Source of the DNA: Bacteroidaceae bacterium
GTDB taxonomy: Bacteria > Bacteroidota > Bacteroidia > Bacteroidales > Bacteroidaceae
Direction of reading: 5' to 3'
Length of the DNA: 52,599 nucleotides
NCBI GenBank assembly: GCA_017521285.1
Contig: JAFXDG010000053.1
Coordinates: 1-52,599, forward strand
In this document: positions 35,513 to 44,501 of the stretch, in pieces
How positions within the stretch are numbered: the first letter of the stretch is position 1
Layout of the letters: the number at the start of each line of letters is the position of its first letter
The notes under the pieces: model-generated
What the model was told of the DNA's origin: nothing
The model's input: the letters and a program-made list of their open reading frames with translations, nothing else
Database searches by the model: none
Made by a program: the position numbers and the translations under genes

Positions 35513-36589
35513 TTATTTATCTGTTTTCTTTTTTCTCAAATACTGCTGATAGAAGTTTCTGCCAAACCAAATCCAGATAGCACAAAAGAAACCTCCTGCG
35601 AAGGCATAAAGCACAACCTGTATGGAACGAGGGAAACTCGATGCCTTTTCCGGTATTGTTGCAGCCTGTATAGTTGTAAAAGCAGGAGTTCGCTCTTGAA
35701 GACGTTCTTTTGTCAACTGTAATTGTTGGGCTGTACTTGAATATATTTCATATTTCAATTGCATCTCGTTCTCAAGATTTGTCAGTCCGACTTTATTACT
35801 CGTCTTGAAAAGAGACATATTTGCATCTGTCGCTTTCGCATATTCATTTTGAGCCTGCAAATAATCTTCCTTGGATTGCTTGTACAACAGGTGCAAATAG
35901 TCAAGATCGTGCCGTGTCTTCTTTGTCCTGTACAAAGTGATATATTGCTGAAGTTTAGAAGTCACGGTATCGGCCATTAAGGCAGACACATATTTATCCT
36001 CATCAGAAACCGAGATTGTAATGACTCCTGTCTTCTTATCAACCACACAATTTATAGACTTACGCATCAGACCACATATATTCGTCTGCTCTTTTGTAAG
36101 ATGAAACGGATTCAAAGGCTTGGGTTCTGTTTTTTTCTTGAACAAAGAAGAAATCCATATTTGCGGCCACCTCCAAACAGGAATAAATGAGTCTTCTATC
36201 AAATGCCGATAATATGTCTTGGTATTCTCATCCTCCAACAATCTGACAGGAATATCAAAAAGAGAGATTTGAAAATCTGTTGAAGCCAATACCTGAGGAT
36301 ACAATTCAGGGAATATGGCATCAGAGGATATGGTTGAACCCATTTTCAATCCTAACATGGAAGTTAGACTACCCAATTTACTTAAAGACGAAGACGGATC
36401 AGAAGATTCTGGTGCCAGAACAACACTGGTCGTATATATCTTAGGAGAGTTCAAAGCCATAAATACACCCAAAATCGCACTGAAGAAACAGACCTTGATG
36501 ACCAAAGTCCGTTCAACCCACAACGATTTTAAAAGTCCAATAATATCTATTTCTTTACTTGGCTTATTATTATCTGGTTTCTTTTCCAT
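35513..36589 (-). CDS. Wzz-type chain-length determinant
   Basis: The 358-aa protein has two transmembrane helices near the ends, a periplasmic coiled-coil region (KSKEDYLQAQNEYAKATDAN-type), and the N-terminal Wzz motif EIDIIGLLKSLWVERTLVI. The C-terminal segment (FPRSIQVVLYAFAGGFFCAI) is the second helix. No tyrosine-kinase domain follows, so it is a plain co-polymerase. It lies between the export gene and the polymerase gene. Confidence 0.92.
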   Translation of the reverse strand: MEKKPDNNKPSKEIDIIGLLKSLWVERTLVIKVCFFSAILGVFMALNSPKIYTTSVVLAPESSDPSSSLSKLGSLTSMLGLKMGSTISSDAIFPELYPQVLASTDFQISLFDIPVRLLEDENTKTYYRHLIEDSFIPVWRWPQIWISSLFKKKTEPKPLNPFHLTKEQTNICGLMRKSINCVVDKKTGVITISVSDEDKYVSALMADTVTSKLQQYITLYRTKKTRHDLDYLHLLYKQSKEDYLQAQNEYAKATDANMSLFKTSNKVGLTNLENEMQLKYEIYSSTAQQLQLTKERLQERTPAFTTIQAATIPEKASSFPRSIQVVLYAFAGGFFCAIWIWFGRNFYQQYLRKKKTDK

Positions 36590-36606
36590 AACAAAGTCAA
36601 TACAAA

Positions 36607-39108
36607 TTACTTAATCAAATTAGCAATAGTAGCAATCATCGTAGCCAATGAAGCGGTTGATGTACCGATACTCATGATTTCAGGCAAAGACAAACCTTTG
36701 CGGTCAGGCTTGGCTGGAACAATGATTTCACATCCGGGTTGGACAATGTTCTTTCCACGTCCCTTCACACGGGCAATGGTACCATTCATATAAACAATGT
36801 ATGCCTGTGACTTCTTGGCATTGGATGTATAGCCACCTGACTGCTCGATATAATGCTTCACTTTCTTTCCATCAATGAAAGATACGGTGTTGGGATACAT
36901 CACCTCACCATTGATTTTTACGGTATTGAGATATTGCGGAACAACAATACGGTCTCCCTCGCGCAAAACGACATCTATCTCACTGCCCGGATTCTCCAAA
37001 GCCTTGTCCAACTCGATACCTACATTATATGTACTTCCCAAATCCAATTTTTCAACATCGATAGAGTCGTTACCCAATTTCGACATACGCAACGCCGCTT
37101 TCATACGGACTTGTTCTTCCGGTGTCATTGAACGCTCCAGACGAGCACCTCTTACGTATGCTTCCTCCGTCAAGCCACCAGCAGCTGCAATCAGTTCGCT
37201 CAAACGATAGTTCTTTTTCGTCAAAGCATACGTTCCCGGGAACAGGATTTCACCCTCTATCTTTACATTCTGTTGCTCGTAATATCCGGGACTACGGCGT
37301 ACATAGATTTCATCAAAAGGTTCCAATGCAAAAGCAGATTCGCCATTGACAACAAATCCATCAACTAAAGAGAAGGTGAAAGTCTCGGCTGTTTCGTTAT
37401 TAGAAGTGGTTGCTCCTGAACGCTTGATACGGCGAGCAATATCCACACGGGCGGTAGATGCAGCCTCTTTCAATCCACCGGCTTGCAAAATGAGGTCTTC
37501 CAATGTCGTATTGGCCGCATACACATACGTTCCAGGGAAAGCGACCTCTCCGTGGATTGACACGACCTGTTCTTCCTGTATATCCGTGATACTGGGAATC
37601 ATCAACACATCTTCATTATGCAAAAGGATGTCCGCCACGCTACCATCCAATATGCCTTTGACATTTATGGAAATAACTTCCAATGAGAGGTCTTCACGCT
37701 TGCGATGCAGAACGGCACGATTGACGAATGCGTCGCCCATTGTACCTTCAGCAGCTTGAATCAATTCACCGACGGTTGTCACCCGATTGCCAATCTGATA
37801 CATACCAGGGCGGAACACTGCACCCTTGATTTCTACCATATTCGAGAATTTCGGGATAACAGAATCGACGTTCAACGAGTCTCCGTCCATCAAATGGAAA
37901 CTACTGAAGTCCAATTCATCCACATTGAAGATCTGATAATCACGTCCACTCTTACGAACCAGACGCACATTCTTCGTATAAGCATCACCGGCAAAACCTC
38001 CGGCAAATTCCAACAGGCTGCCTACACTCTCATCACGCTTCATTTCATAAAACATCGGACGCTTGACCTTACCGGCAATGTTCACCAAGCAATCGTAGGT
38101 ACCGACAACAATGACATCGTCATCCATCAAACGGATATCCTGCTTCATCGCGCCATTGAGAATGTAATCATAGATATCCAACGTAGCCAGCAATTGATTG
38201 TCCCGATAGACTTTCACAGCACGCATGGTACCGATTTCATTCATACCACCGGCTTGATACAAAGCATGGAAAACAGTCGAGAAAGACGAAAGGGTATATG
38301 TACCGGGATTCTCCACTTCACCCATCACATTCACCTGTATGGTACGTATCTGCCCCAACGTGAGTTTGATACCCGACGCTGATTCATTGTCGGACACACC
38401 GGAATAAATCTTCCTCAACTCTGTCTGCAAATAATTATTGGCTTCCTTAACCGTCATTCCGTTCAGATAGACTGGCCCTAATCCTTCAACCAAAATGGCA
38501 CCGTCGGGAGATATGGTTTCCTGAATAGTGTTCTGCGATGCTCCCCAAATGTCAATGATAACTTCATCACCCGGGCCTAAACGATAATTGGCAGGAGTAG
38601 CGATATTCAAATTGGGTTCAAAAGAAAGCTGCTTGTTGCTAAAGATATTACGGCCAAAGATTTTTTTCTTCGGCTCTTCCTTATTCATTTCCATGTACAG
38701 ATCCAAACTATCAGGCATGATAAAGCTCAGTTCCTGAAGCATGAGTTCTTCCTCCGTAAGTTCTCCTGGTTTCTTCACTGTTGACTGTCCGGTTTGACTT
38801 TTTGCAGACTTCAGCATATAGTCCCGCTTGATGTCAGTCTCCGGTTTGTTGCGGGTGCGCACCTTTTTATATATCTCCGTATTTCCAACAACGCCCTTTT
38901 CTTGCTTACTATATTTAGCCTTCAAACGGTTGACCTGTTCCATGGTTACGCCACGACGAATCAGATTCTTGACAATGTCATTCTGCGACATTCCTTTTTC
39001 TTGTTGCTGGAGAACATATTCAACCACCTGTTCATCCGACATGGTTTGTGCCAACGATGTTCCTCCACAGACCACCAACAGCAACAGCATCACTAAGTAT
39101 TTACGCAT
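36607..39108 (-). CDS. Wza-like outer-membrane polysaccharide export protein with SLBB repeats
   Basis: This 833-aa protein has a signal sequence, an N-terminal region with a helix-rich domain (SDEQVVEYVLQQQEKGMSQN), then the poly-export motif YRLGPGDEVIIDIWGASQ and a series of SLBB domains (GEVENPGTYTLSSF, GEVAFPGTYVYAANTTLEDL, GEILFPGTYALTKKNYRLSE, GEVMYPNTVSFIDGKKV). It would form the export channel across the periplasm and outer membrane. It is longer than E. coli Wza because of extra SLBB repeats, as usual in Bacteroidales. It is the first gene of the long operon. Confidence 0.95.
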   Translation of the reverse strand: MRKYLVMLLLLVVCGGTSLAQTMSDEQVVEYVLQQQEKGMSQNDIVKNLIRRGVTMEQVNRLKAKYSKQEKGVVGNTEIYKKVRTRNKPETDIKRDYMLKSAKSQTGQSTVKKPGELTEEELMLQELSFIMPDSLDLYMEMNKEEPKKKIFGRNIFSNKQLSFEPNLNIATPANYRLGPGDEVIIDIWGASQNTIQETISPDGAILVEGLGPVYLNGMTVKEANNYLQTELRKIYSGVSDNESASGIKLTLGQIRTIQVNVMGEVENPGTYTLSSFSTVFHALYQAGGMNEIGTMRAVKVYRDNQLLATLDIYDYILNGAMKQDIRLMDDDVIVVGTYDCLVNIAGKVKRPMFYEMKRDESVGSLLEFAGGFAGDAYTKNVRLVRKSGRDYQIFNVDELDFSSFHLMDGDSLNVDSVIPKFSNMVEIKGAVFRPGMYQIGNRVTTVGELIQAAEGTMGDAFVNRAVLHRKREDLSLEVISINVKGILDGSVADILLHNEDVLMIPSITDIQEEQVVSIHGEVAFPGTYVYAANTTLEDLILQAGGLKEAASTARVDIARRIKRSGATTSNNETAETFTFSLVDGFVVNGESAFALEPFDEIYVRRSPGYYEQQNVKIEGEILFPGTYALTKKNYRLSELIAAAGGLTEEAYVRGARLERSMTPEEQVRMKAALRMSKLGNDSIDVEKLDLGSTYNVGIELDKALENPGSEIDVVLREGDRIVVPQYLNTVKINGEVMYPNTVSFIDGKKVKHYIEQSGGYTSNAKKSQAYIVYMNGTIARVKGRGKNIVQPGCEIIVPAKPDRKGLSLPEIMSIGTSTASLATMIATIANLIK

Positions 39109-39184
39109 AAAAAGTTTGTTTTTCTATAAAGTTCCAATATTTCTTTCTCTACTACAAAGTAACGCATAACGCGCTATTTTATTG

Positions 39185-39192
39185 CAAAAGTA
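39185..39192 (-). promoter_or_regulatory. -7 box of the long polysaccharide operon
   Basis: The minus strand reads TACTTTTGC, fitting TAnnTTTG, 77 bp upstream of the export gene start. No strong -33 match is visible. Confidence 0.5.
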
Positions 39193-39289
39193 GTAATTTT
39201 ATTCCGTTGCGGCTATAAGAAAAGGAAAAATCTTATTGCCAGAAACAAATAAAAACAAGAATCAATACAAAAGAATGAAGAATAATGAC

Positions 39290-39297
39290 TATTTTTG
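39290..39297 (+). promoter_or_regulatory. -7 box of glnN
   Basis: TATTTTTG, about 95 bp before the start codon. No other gene is supported in 39193-39391; a minus-strand reading frame across the glnN start looks like a shadow. Confidence 0.4.
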
Positions 39298-39391
39298 GCG
39301 CCGAATTCAGAACAAGGCCCCCTCTGATGCAATACGGAGAGCCGCAAAATGAAAGAAAACAAGTAATAATATATACAACACTGCGAACTTT

Positions 39392-41581
39392 ATGTCAAAA
39401 TTAAGATTCAGGGTTATCGAGACAGCTTTCAGAAAGAAAGCGGCAACAGTGACGCCCCCCACACAAAGACCAACAGAATACTTTGCCAAATATGTATTCA
39501 ATCGGGCAAAAATGTTCAAATACTTGCCTCATGACGTGTATGAGAAACTGATTGATGTCATCGACAACGGTGCCCCACTCGACCGTAATATAGCCGATGA
39601 AGTGGCAGCAGGCATGAAGAAATGGGCTATCGAATTAGGTGTAACCCACTATTCCCACTGGTTCCAACCACTGACTGACGGTACAGCCGAGAAGCACGAT
39701 GCTTTTGTGGAACATGACGGCAAAGGGGGAATGCTTGAAGAATTCTCGGGCAAACTGCTCGTACAACAAGAGCCGGACGCATCATCCTTCCCCAATGGCG
39801 GAATCCGAAACACCTTTGAGGCTCGTGGATACAGTGCATGGGACCCTTCGTCACCCGTCTTTGTCGTAGATGACACTCTCTGTATCCCTACCGTATTCAT
39901 TGCCTACACGGGCGAAGCTCTCGACTATAAGGCACCGCTGCTGAAATCCTTGCGTGCCGTAAACCAAGCCGCCACAGCAGTCTGCCACTACTTCAATCCC
40001 GAAGTGAAAAAGGTGTTCACTTATCTCGGTTGGGAACAGGAATACTTCTTGGTTGACGAAGGACTCTATGCTGCCCGCCCTGACCTGCTGTTGACGGGCC
40101 GTACTCTGATGGGGCACGAATCGTCAAAGAACCAACAGCTCGAAGACCATTACTTCGGTGCTATTCCTCCACGGGTAGCAGCCTTTATGACCGACCTTGA
40201 GGTAAAGTCTTTGGAACTTGGCATACCTGTAAAGACCCGACATAATGAGGTGGCACCCAACCAATTCGAGCTGGCACCCATTTACGAGGAGTGCAACTTG
40301 GCCATTGACCACAATATGCTGCTGATGTCACTCATGCGCAACGTGGCACGCAACCACGGCTTCCGCGTACTGCTCCACGAAAAGCCTTTCAAAGGGGTGA
40401 ACGGTAGCGGCAAGCACAACAACTGGTCATTAGGTACTGATACAGGCATCCTACTTCATGCACCGGGCAAAACCCCGGAAGACAATCTGCGCTTCGTCAC
40501 TTTCGTCGTGAACACCCTGATGGCTGTATATCGCCACAACGGACTGCTGAAAGCCAGCATCATGAGCGCCAACAATGCCCACCGTCTGGGAGCCAACGAA
40601 GCTCCCCCTGCCATCATTTCGTCGTTCCTCGGCAAACAACTGAGCGAAGTGCTCGACCGATTGGAGACAAGCAGCAACGATGAACTCATCATCATCGAAG
40701 GCCGACGGGGCATGAAGCTGGACATTCCACAGATTCCAGAATTGCTCATCGACAATACAGACCGCAACCGCACATCCCCCTTCGCTTTCACGGGTAACCG
40801 TTTTGAATTCCGTGCACCAGGCTCTGAAGGTAACTGTGCCAGCGCCATGATAGCCCTGAACTCAGCCGTAGCAGAGCAATTGGCCGACTTCAAAACCGAG
40901 GTTGACGGGCTGATTCAGAAAGGCGAAGAAAAGATTTCAGCCATCCTCAGTGTCCTGCGCCGCCTCATTAAAGAATGTAAAGCCATACGTTTCGACGGCA
41001 ATGGTTACAGCGACGAATGGAAAAAGGAAGCAGCCCGCCGCGGATTGGATTGCGAGACAAGCTGTCCGCTCATCTTCGACAATTATCTGAAGCCCGAGAC
41101 AGTGGCTATGTTCGAAAAGACCGGTGTGATGAACCGCAAAGAGCTGGCTGCACGCAACGAAGTGAAGTGGGAAATCTACACTAAAAAGATACAGATTGAA
41201 GCTCGCGTATTAGGCGACTTGGCCATGAACCACATCATCCCAGTGGCAACCAAATATCAAAGCGACCTCATTGACAATGCCTACAAAACGATGAAGCTCT
41301 TCCCCACCGAAAAAGCAACAGTGCTATCGGCCAAAAACATCGATTTAATCGAGCAAATCGCTGAATTGAACAATTTCATTGAAGAGAATGTGGCACGCAT
41401 GATTGAGGCACGCAAAGTGGCCAACCGAATCGAAAGCGAGCGCGAAAAAGCCATTGCTTACCACGACACGATTGCCCCCATGCTGGAAAGCATCCGCCAA
41501 CGCATCGACAAACTGGAACTGATTATCGACGACCAGATGTGGCCATTGCCGAAGTACCGCGAATTGCTGTTCATCAGATAA
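39392..41581 (+). CDS. glnN: Glutamine synthetase type III
   Basis: GSIII makes glutamine from glutamate, ammonia and ATP in the cytosol. The 729-aa length and the motifs THYSHWFQPLTDGTAEKHD, NEVAPNQFELAPIYEECN, KPFKGVNGSGKHNNWSLGT and PFAFTGNRFEFRAPGSEGN are those of the large GSIII enzymes of Bacteroidales, unlike the 450-aa GSI. The coding region is complete, and a strong hairpin terminates it. It stands alone; nitrogen control sites are not obvious. Confidence 0.97.
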   Translation: MSKLRFRVIETAFRKKAATVTPPTQRPTEYFAKYVFNRAKMFKYLPHDVYEKLIDVIDNGAPLDRNIADEVAAGMKKWAIELGVTHYSHWFQPLTDGTAEKHDAFVEHDGKGGMLEEFSGKLLVQQEPDASSFPNGGIRNTFEARGYSAWDPSSPVFVVDDTLCIPTVFIAYTGEALDYKAPLLKSLRAVNQAATAVCHYFNPEVKKVFTYLGWEQEYFLVDEGLYAARPDLLLTGRTLMGHESSKNQQLEDHYFGAIPPRVAAFMTDLEVKSLELGIPVKTRHNEVAPNQFELAPIYEECNLAIDHNMLLMSLMRNVARNHGFRVLLHEKPFKGVNGSGKHNNWSLGTDTGILLHAPGKTPEDNLRFVTFVVNTLMAVYRHNGLLKASIMSANNAHRLGANEAPPAIISSFLGKQLSEVLDRLETSSNDELIIIEGRRGMKLDIPQIPELLIDNTDRNRTSPFAFTGNRFEFRAPGSEGNCASAMIALNSAVAEQLADFKTEVDGLIQKGEEKISAILSVLRRLIKECKAIRFDGNGYSDEWKKEAARRGLDCETSCPLIFDNYLKPETVAMFEKTGVMNRKELAARNEVKWEIYTKKIQIEARVLGDLAMNHIIPVATKYQSDLIDNAYKTMKLFPTEKATVLSAKNIDLIEQIAELNNFIEENVARMIEARKVANRIESEREKAIAYHDTIAPMLESIRQRIDKLELIIDDQMWPLPKYRELLFIR

Positions 41582-41599
41582 ATTCTGACAATACACACG

Positions 41600-41643
41600 G
41601 GTGTCCGATAAAACTTGCATCAGCAAATGTTTTATCGGACACC
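41600..41643 (+). terminator. Terminator of glnN
   Basis: GGTGTCCGATAAAAC (41600-41614) pairs with GTTTTATCGGACACC (41629-41643), followed by TTTCTTTTAG. The loop is 14 nt. Confidence 0.85.
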
Positions 41644-41657
41644 TTTCTTTTAGAGAC

Positions 41658-41871
41658 ACTCACACGTGGCTGCCGCCAAACTTGCACGTGAATCCTACCG
41701 AACCCACACAAAAGTTTTTCCAAACTTACACGTGAGATTTTCCGAGCTTACGAGAGAGATTTTTCAAACCCACATGCAAGCGGCAAAACACTTACACGTA
41801 AGTAGCCCCGGAACTTACACGTAAGTACAAAAGAACTCACACGTAAGTTCTGGGGTAACTTACGTGTGAGT
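41658..41871. repeat. Ten palindromic units phased at 22-23 bp
   Basis: Units of the form ACTTACACGTAAGT, exact or degenerate, start at 41658, 41680, 41702, 41724, 41746, 41768, 41790, 41813, 41835 and 41858: seven steps of 22 and two of 23. Exact palindromes are at 41790 and 41813. It fills the convergent gap between glnN and the DUF308 gene, both facing it, so promoter function is unlikely. Confidence 0.75.
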
Positions 41872-41930
41872 TCCTACAGCCATTCTCAGAAGAGAAACTG
41901 GCCATACATATTCATTTAATAATCAAAGCA

Positions 41931-42533
41931 TTATTCTTCTATTGGGGTTTCCTGTTCTTTCGGTTCATCAAGCACCACTTGCACCTCCTCCACTTCACTG
42001 TTACGGCGACGGAATTTGATGACATTCACCATATCGGAGAGGCCGTAAACCATGCAACCTATACCTAATATAATAAAAGGAACGTTGGCCGACTCGATGG
42101 GATTGAACAGAATGAAGATTCCAACCAACATCACCAACACCGGTGTTACATAAAACCCAACCGGTACGCGTGTCCATTGACGGGCCACTGTCAACTGAAT
42201 GATTTCGCTAAGTCCGGCATAAGAAAGGATGATACCCAAAGCATACATCAGTGACTTTTCAAAAAAGACAGGACTGACAATCAGGCAAAGACCAAACAAA
42301 ATACTGCCTATTCCCAAAACCTGCGACCATCCGAAACTACGATTTCCTTCAGGGGATGTCTGACGAAAATAGGCCAGCAATGACAATAAGCCAGGAATCA
42401 GGAACAAACAGCCTACGGCCATAATCAAATACGTCACGGCATTCTGTGACCAGAAGACCAGCAATATACCTATCAACAGAGCGGCTATACCGCGAAGCAT
42501 CGCCATCGTAATGCCAGTAGTTTTCTTTTCCAT
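41931..42533 (-). CDS. DUF308 (HdeD-family) membrane protein
   Basis: The 200-aa protein has six hydrophobic helices in three pairs (ALLIGILLVFWSQNAVTYLI, LGIGSILFGLCLIVSPVFF, VLVMLVGIFILFNPIESANV) as in HdeD-type DUF308 proteins, and an acidic, Glu/Val-rich C-terminal tail. HdeD members are linked to acid or envelope stress in other bacteria; the role here is unknown. It is the last gene of a four-gene operon, 11 bp after the small membrane peptide. Confidence 0.88.
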   Translation of the reverse strand: MEKKTTGITMAMLRGIAALLIGILLVFWSQNAVTYLIMAVGCLFLIPGLLSLLAYFRQTSPEGNRSFGWSQVLGIGSILFGLCLIVSPVFFEKSLMYALGIILSYAGLSEIIQLTVARQWTRVPVGFYVTPVLVMLVGIFILFNPIESANVPFIILGIGCMVYGLSDMVNVIKFRRRNSEVEEVQVVLDEPKEQETPIEE

Positions 42534-42544
42534 CTATCTATTTC

Positions 42545-42712
42545 TTATATATTAACCTCTCTCATCAGAGAAGAAGTGTTTTGCATCATTCTCACCACGG
42601 CCAATCCTTCATCTTCATTGACCAACATGGCCATGTAGAGCCACCACAGGAGCAACACGACCAACAGAGCCACGCCCAAGCGAATCCAAAATTCTCTTTT
42701 CATTGTTTTCAT
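42545..42712 (-). CDS. Small (55-aa) single-pass membrane protein
   Basis: The reading frame encodes MKTMKREFWIRLGVALLVV, continuing LLLWWLYMAMLVNEDEGLAV and a short polar tail ending REVNI. It has a basic N-terminus, one transmembrane helix (about residues 11-30) and an acidic external start. It ends 11 bp before the DUF308 gene and starts 73 bp after the FadL-like gene, on the same strand, consistent with a real operon member. No family is recognised. Confidence 0.65.
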   Translation of the reverse strand: MKTMKREFWIRLGVALLVVLLLWWLYMAMLVNEDEGLAVVRMMQNTSSLMREVNI

Positions 42713-42785
42713 TTGTTATGAGTTACCGGCAACAATCCATGCCGCCTTCATACATACTCCAACAAATGAAACAGCAATTTGTTTT

Positions 42786-44471
42786 TCAGAATCTGTACCC
42801 TACCGTCAGCAACAACTGGGAACGCTCATTATCCATTCTGGTTGCGGGCAAAAGGCCATCAGCCGACGTAGGGTATTCCACCAGTGCATCATCGTAACTG
42901 AACTGACTGTCGAAGGGATAGAATTCGCTCTTCTGATGAGTGTATTGGAAAGCAGCATCCACATAGAATTGTCCCGTGCGGAAACCCATACCCAACGTGA
43001 ACGTGTTGCGGGCCAACATATTCTCGTACTCGGCATCAGTGCGGGTGGTATTGGGATAAAGCCACTTGTAAGCACTCTTTTCAAAAGCAGCCGAACTATA
43101 ATTATATCCGGCACGAAGACTGAATTCAGGTATCAATTTTACCTCGGCACCAATGCGGAAGGTATGTACCCCCTTCAAATCTTCATCTATCCAATCGTTT
43201 TCTTCTCCCATCTCGTATCCGTCATCATAACGGAGTTCTGACGAAGAGTAATCGGTATATTCATACTCGGCACCCAATGCAACAGACGTACCGATAGTGT
43301 GTCCCAAACTGAGGTTGAACTTCCATGGAGTGACCAGTTCGTAATCAAACTCGGCTATATCAGTCTCTCCAAAGTAATTGTCCAACGATGAAGAGAGTGA
43401 AGCCCAATGACGATCGGACAACTTGTACAATGTAGGTGTATGAATAGCCAATCCCATGCGGAATGCCGACTCTTCAAACGGACGGAAAATGGCACCCAAC
43501 TTTGCATTCACACCCGTACCCTCTGTAACGAAATCGTTGCTCAGAGTAAAGTCCGTAGGGGTACCATCAAATTCGCCCCATTCGGTATAAGCCGAAGAAC
43601 GTTTGTAGTTCACGTCGTGGAAACCTACAGTCAATCCCAAGTAGATACGGTCATTGATATTGGTGGACATATTGATGTCGAACACATTCACTCCACCCGT
43701 CTCACGGCTACGATACTCAGTTTCGTAGCCAGGCATACCAATATAATGCTTATACTCATAAAGCGGACGTCCGTTCACATCAGTGATGGGCTGTCCATCA
43801 CCATCTACGAGCGGCTCGTCACCATCCTCTCCATCAGGGCCAATCTGAGGGCCGATAAGCCCTCCCTGAATACCCAAAACACCTAACCAAGACAAATCGC
43901 TCCACGCTTCGCCATAGTAATTTCCTTTGAGATCGTTATACACCTTATAATAATCATCCAGCGGAAGCGGATTATAATTGCCGTATGGATCATGGTTCGT
44001 CATGTTTGCAATCTGGTCGGTCAGTGACATCCCCAACAAATTACCATACATAGCCATCCGTCTGCTGAAATTGCGTTGCTTGCGATAGTTCACACCGATG
44101 TTCACATAACGCACCGATGTCTCGTTACCGATTTTGTTGCTGAACACCACACCCAATTGGTCAAACGACATGCGTGAGCGGTTCTCTTTCCCAATCATTC
44201 CATCAAAATCACACTCTGCCCGTGTATCACTCAAACTGATAGAGCCCGATATGTCGTTACTACGGAAAAGTCCGATACCTGCGGGATTACTTCCCATCGT
44301 GGAAATCTCACCACCCAAAGCACTCATGGCTCCACCCATACCCACAAAACGGGCTGTACCGTTCAAGTCGGTATCAACGAGGCGGGCTGCATCATATTGT
44401 GTCTGAGCCAAAGCCGTAGCCCCAAAGAGGCATACGGCTACAGTGCTCATGAATATACTTTTTGTCTTCAT
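42786..44471 (-). CDS. OmpP1/FadL-family outer-membrane protein
   Basis: The 561-aa protein has a signal peptide (MKTKSIFMSTVAVCLFGATALAQ cleaved after Ala-Gln) and the early FadL-like hatch segment GTARFVGMGGAMSALGGEI, followed by MGSNPAGIGLFRS (NPAG). It ends in Phe (LLLTVGYRF). An acidic insertion (QIGPDGEDGDEPLVDGDGQP) could bind metal ions or lie in an external loop. The substrate is unknown. It lies between the Ser/Arg-repeat protein (30 bp upstream) and the small membrane protein. Confidence 0.9.
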   Translation of the reverse strand: MKTKSIFMSTVAVCLFGATALAQTQYDAARLVDTDLNGTARFVGMGGAMSALGGEISTMGSNPAGIGLFRSNDISGSISLSDTRAECDFDGMIGKENRSRMSFDQLGVVFSNKIGNETSVRYVNIGVNYRKQRNFSRRMAMYGNLLGMSLTDQIANMTNHDPYGNYNPLPLDDYYKVYNDLKGNYYGEAWSDLSWLGVLGIQGGLIGPQIGPDGEDGDEPLVDGDGQPITDVNGRPLYEYKHYIGMPGYETEYRSRETGGVNVFDINMSTNINDRIYLGLTVGFHDVNYKRSSAYTEWGEFDGTPTDFTLSNDFVTEGTGVNAKLGAIFRPFEESAFRMGLAIHTPTLYKLSDRHWASLSSSLDNYFGETDIAEFDYELVTPWKFNLSLGHTIGTSVALGAEYEYTDYSSSELRYDDGYEMGEENDWIDEDLKGVHTFRIGAEVKLIPEFSLRAGYNYSSAAFEKSAYKWLYPNTTRTDAEYENMLARNTFTLGMGFRTGQFYVDAAFQYTHQKSEFYPFDSQFSYDDALVEYPTSADGLLPATRMDNERSQLLLTVGYRF

Positions 44472-44501
44472 TTCATTTACGTTTTAGTTCTCAACTTTGA
44501 A

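Noticed and set aside
39307-39519. 70-codon hydrophobic open frame opposite the glnN start
   Set aside because: It overlaps the N-terminal coding part of glnN; no promoter or family supports it.
41658-41871. Possible CRISPR array
   Set aside because: The units are 14-16 bp palindromes with about 8-bp gaps and high degeneracy; CRISPR repeats of 24-37 bp with unique spacers and cas genes are absent.
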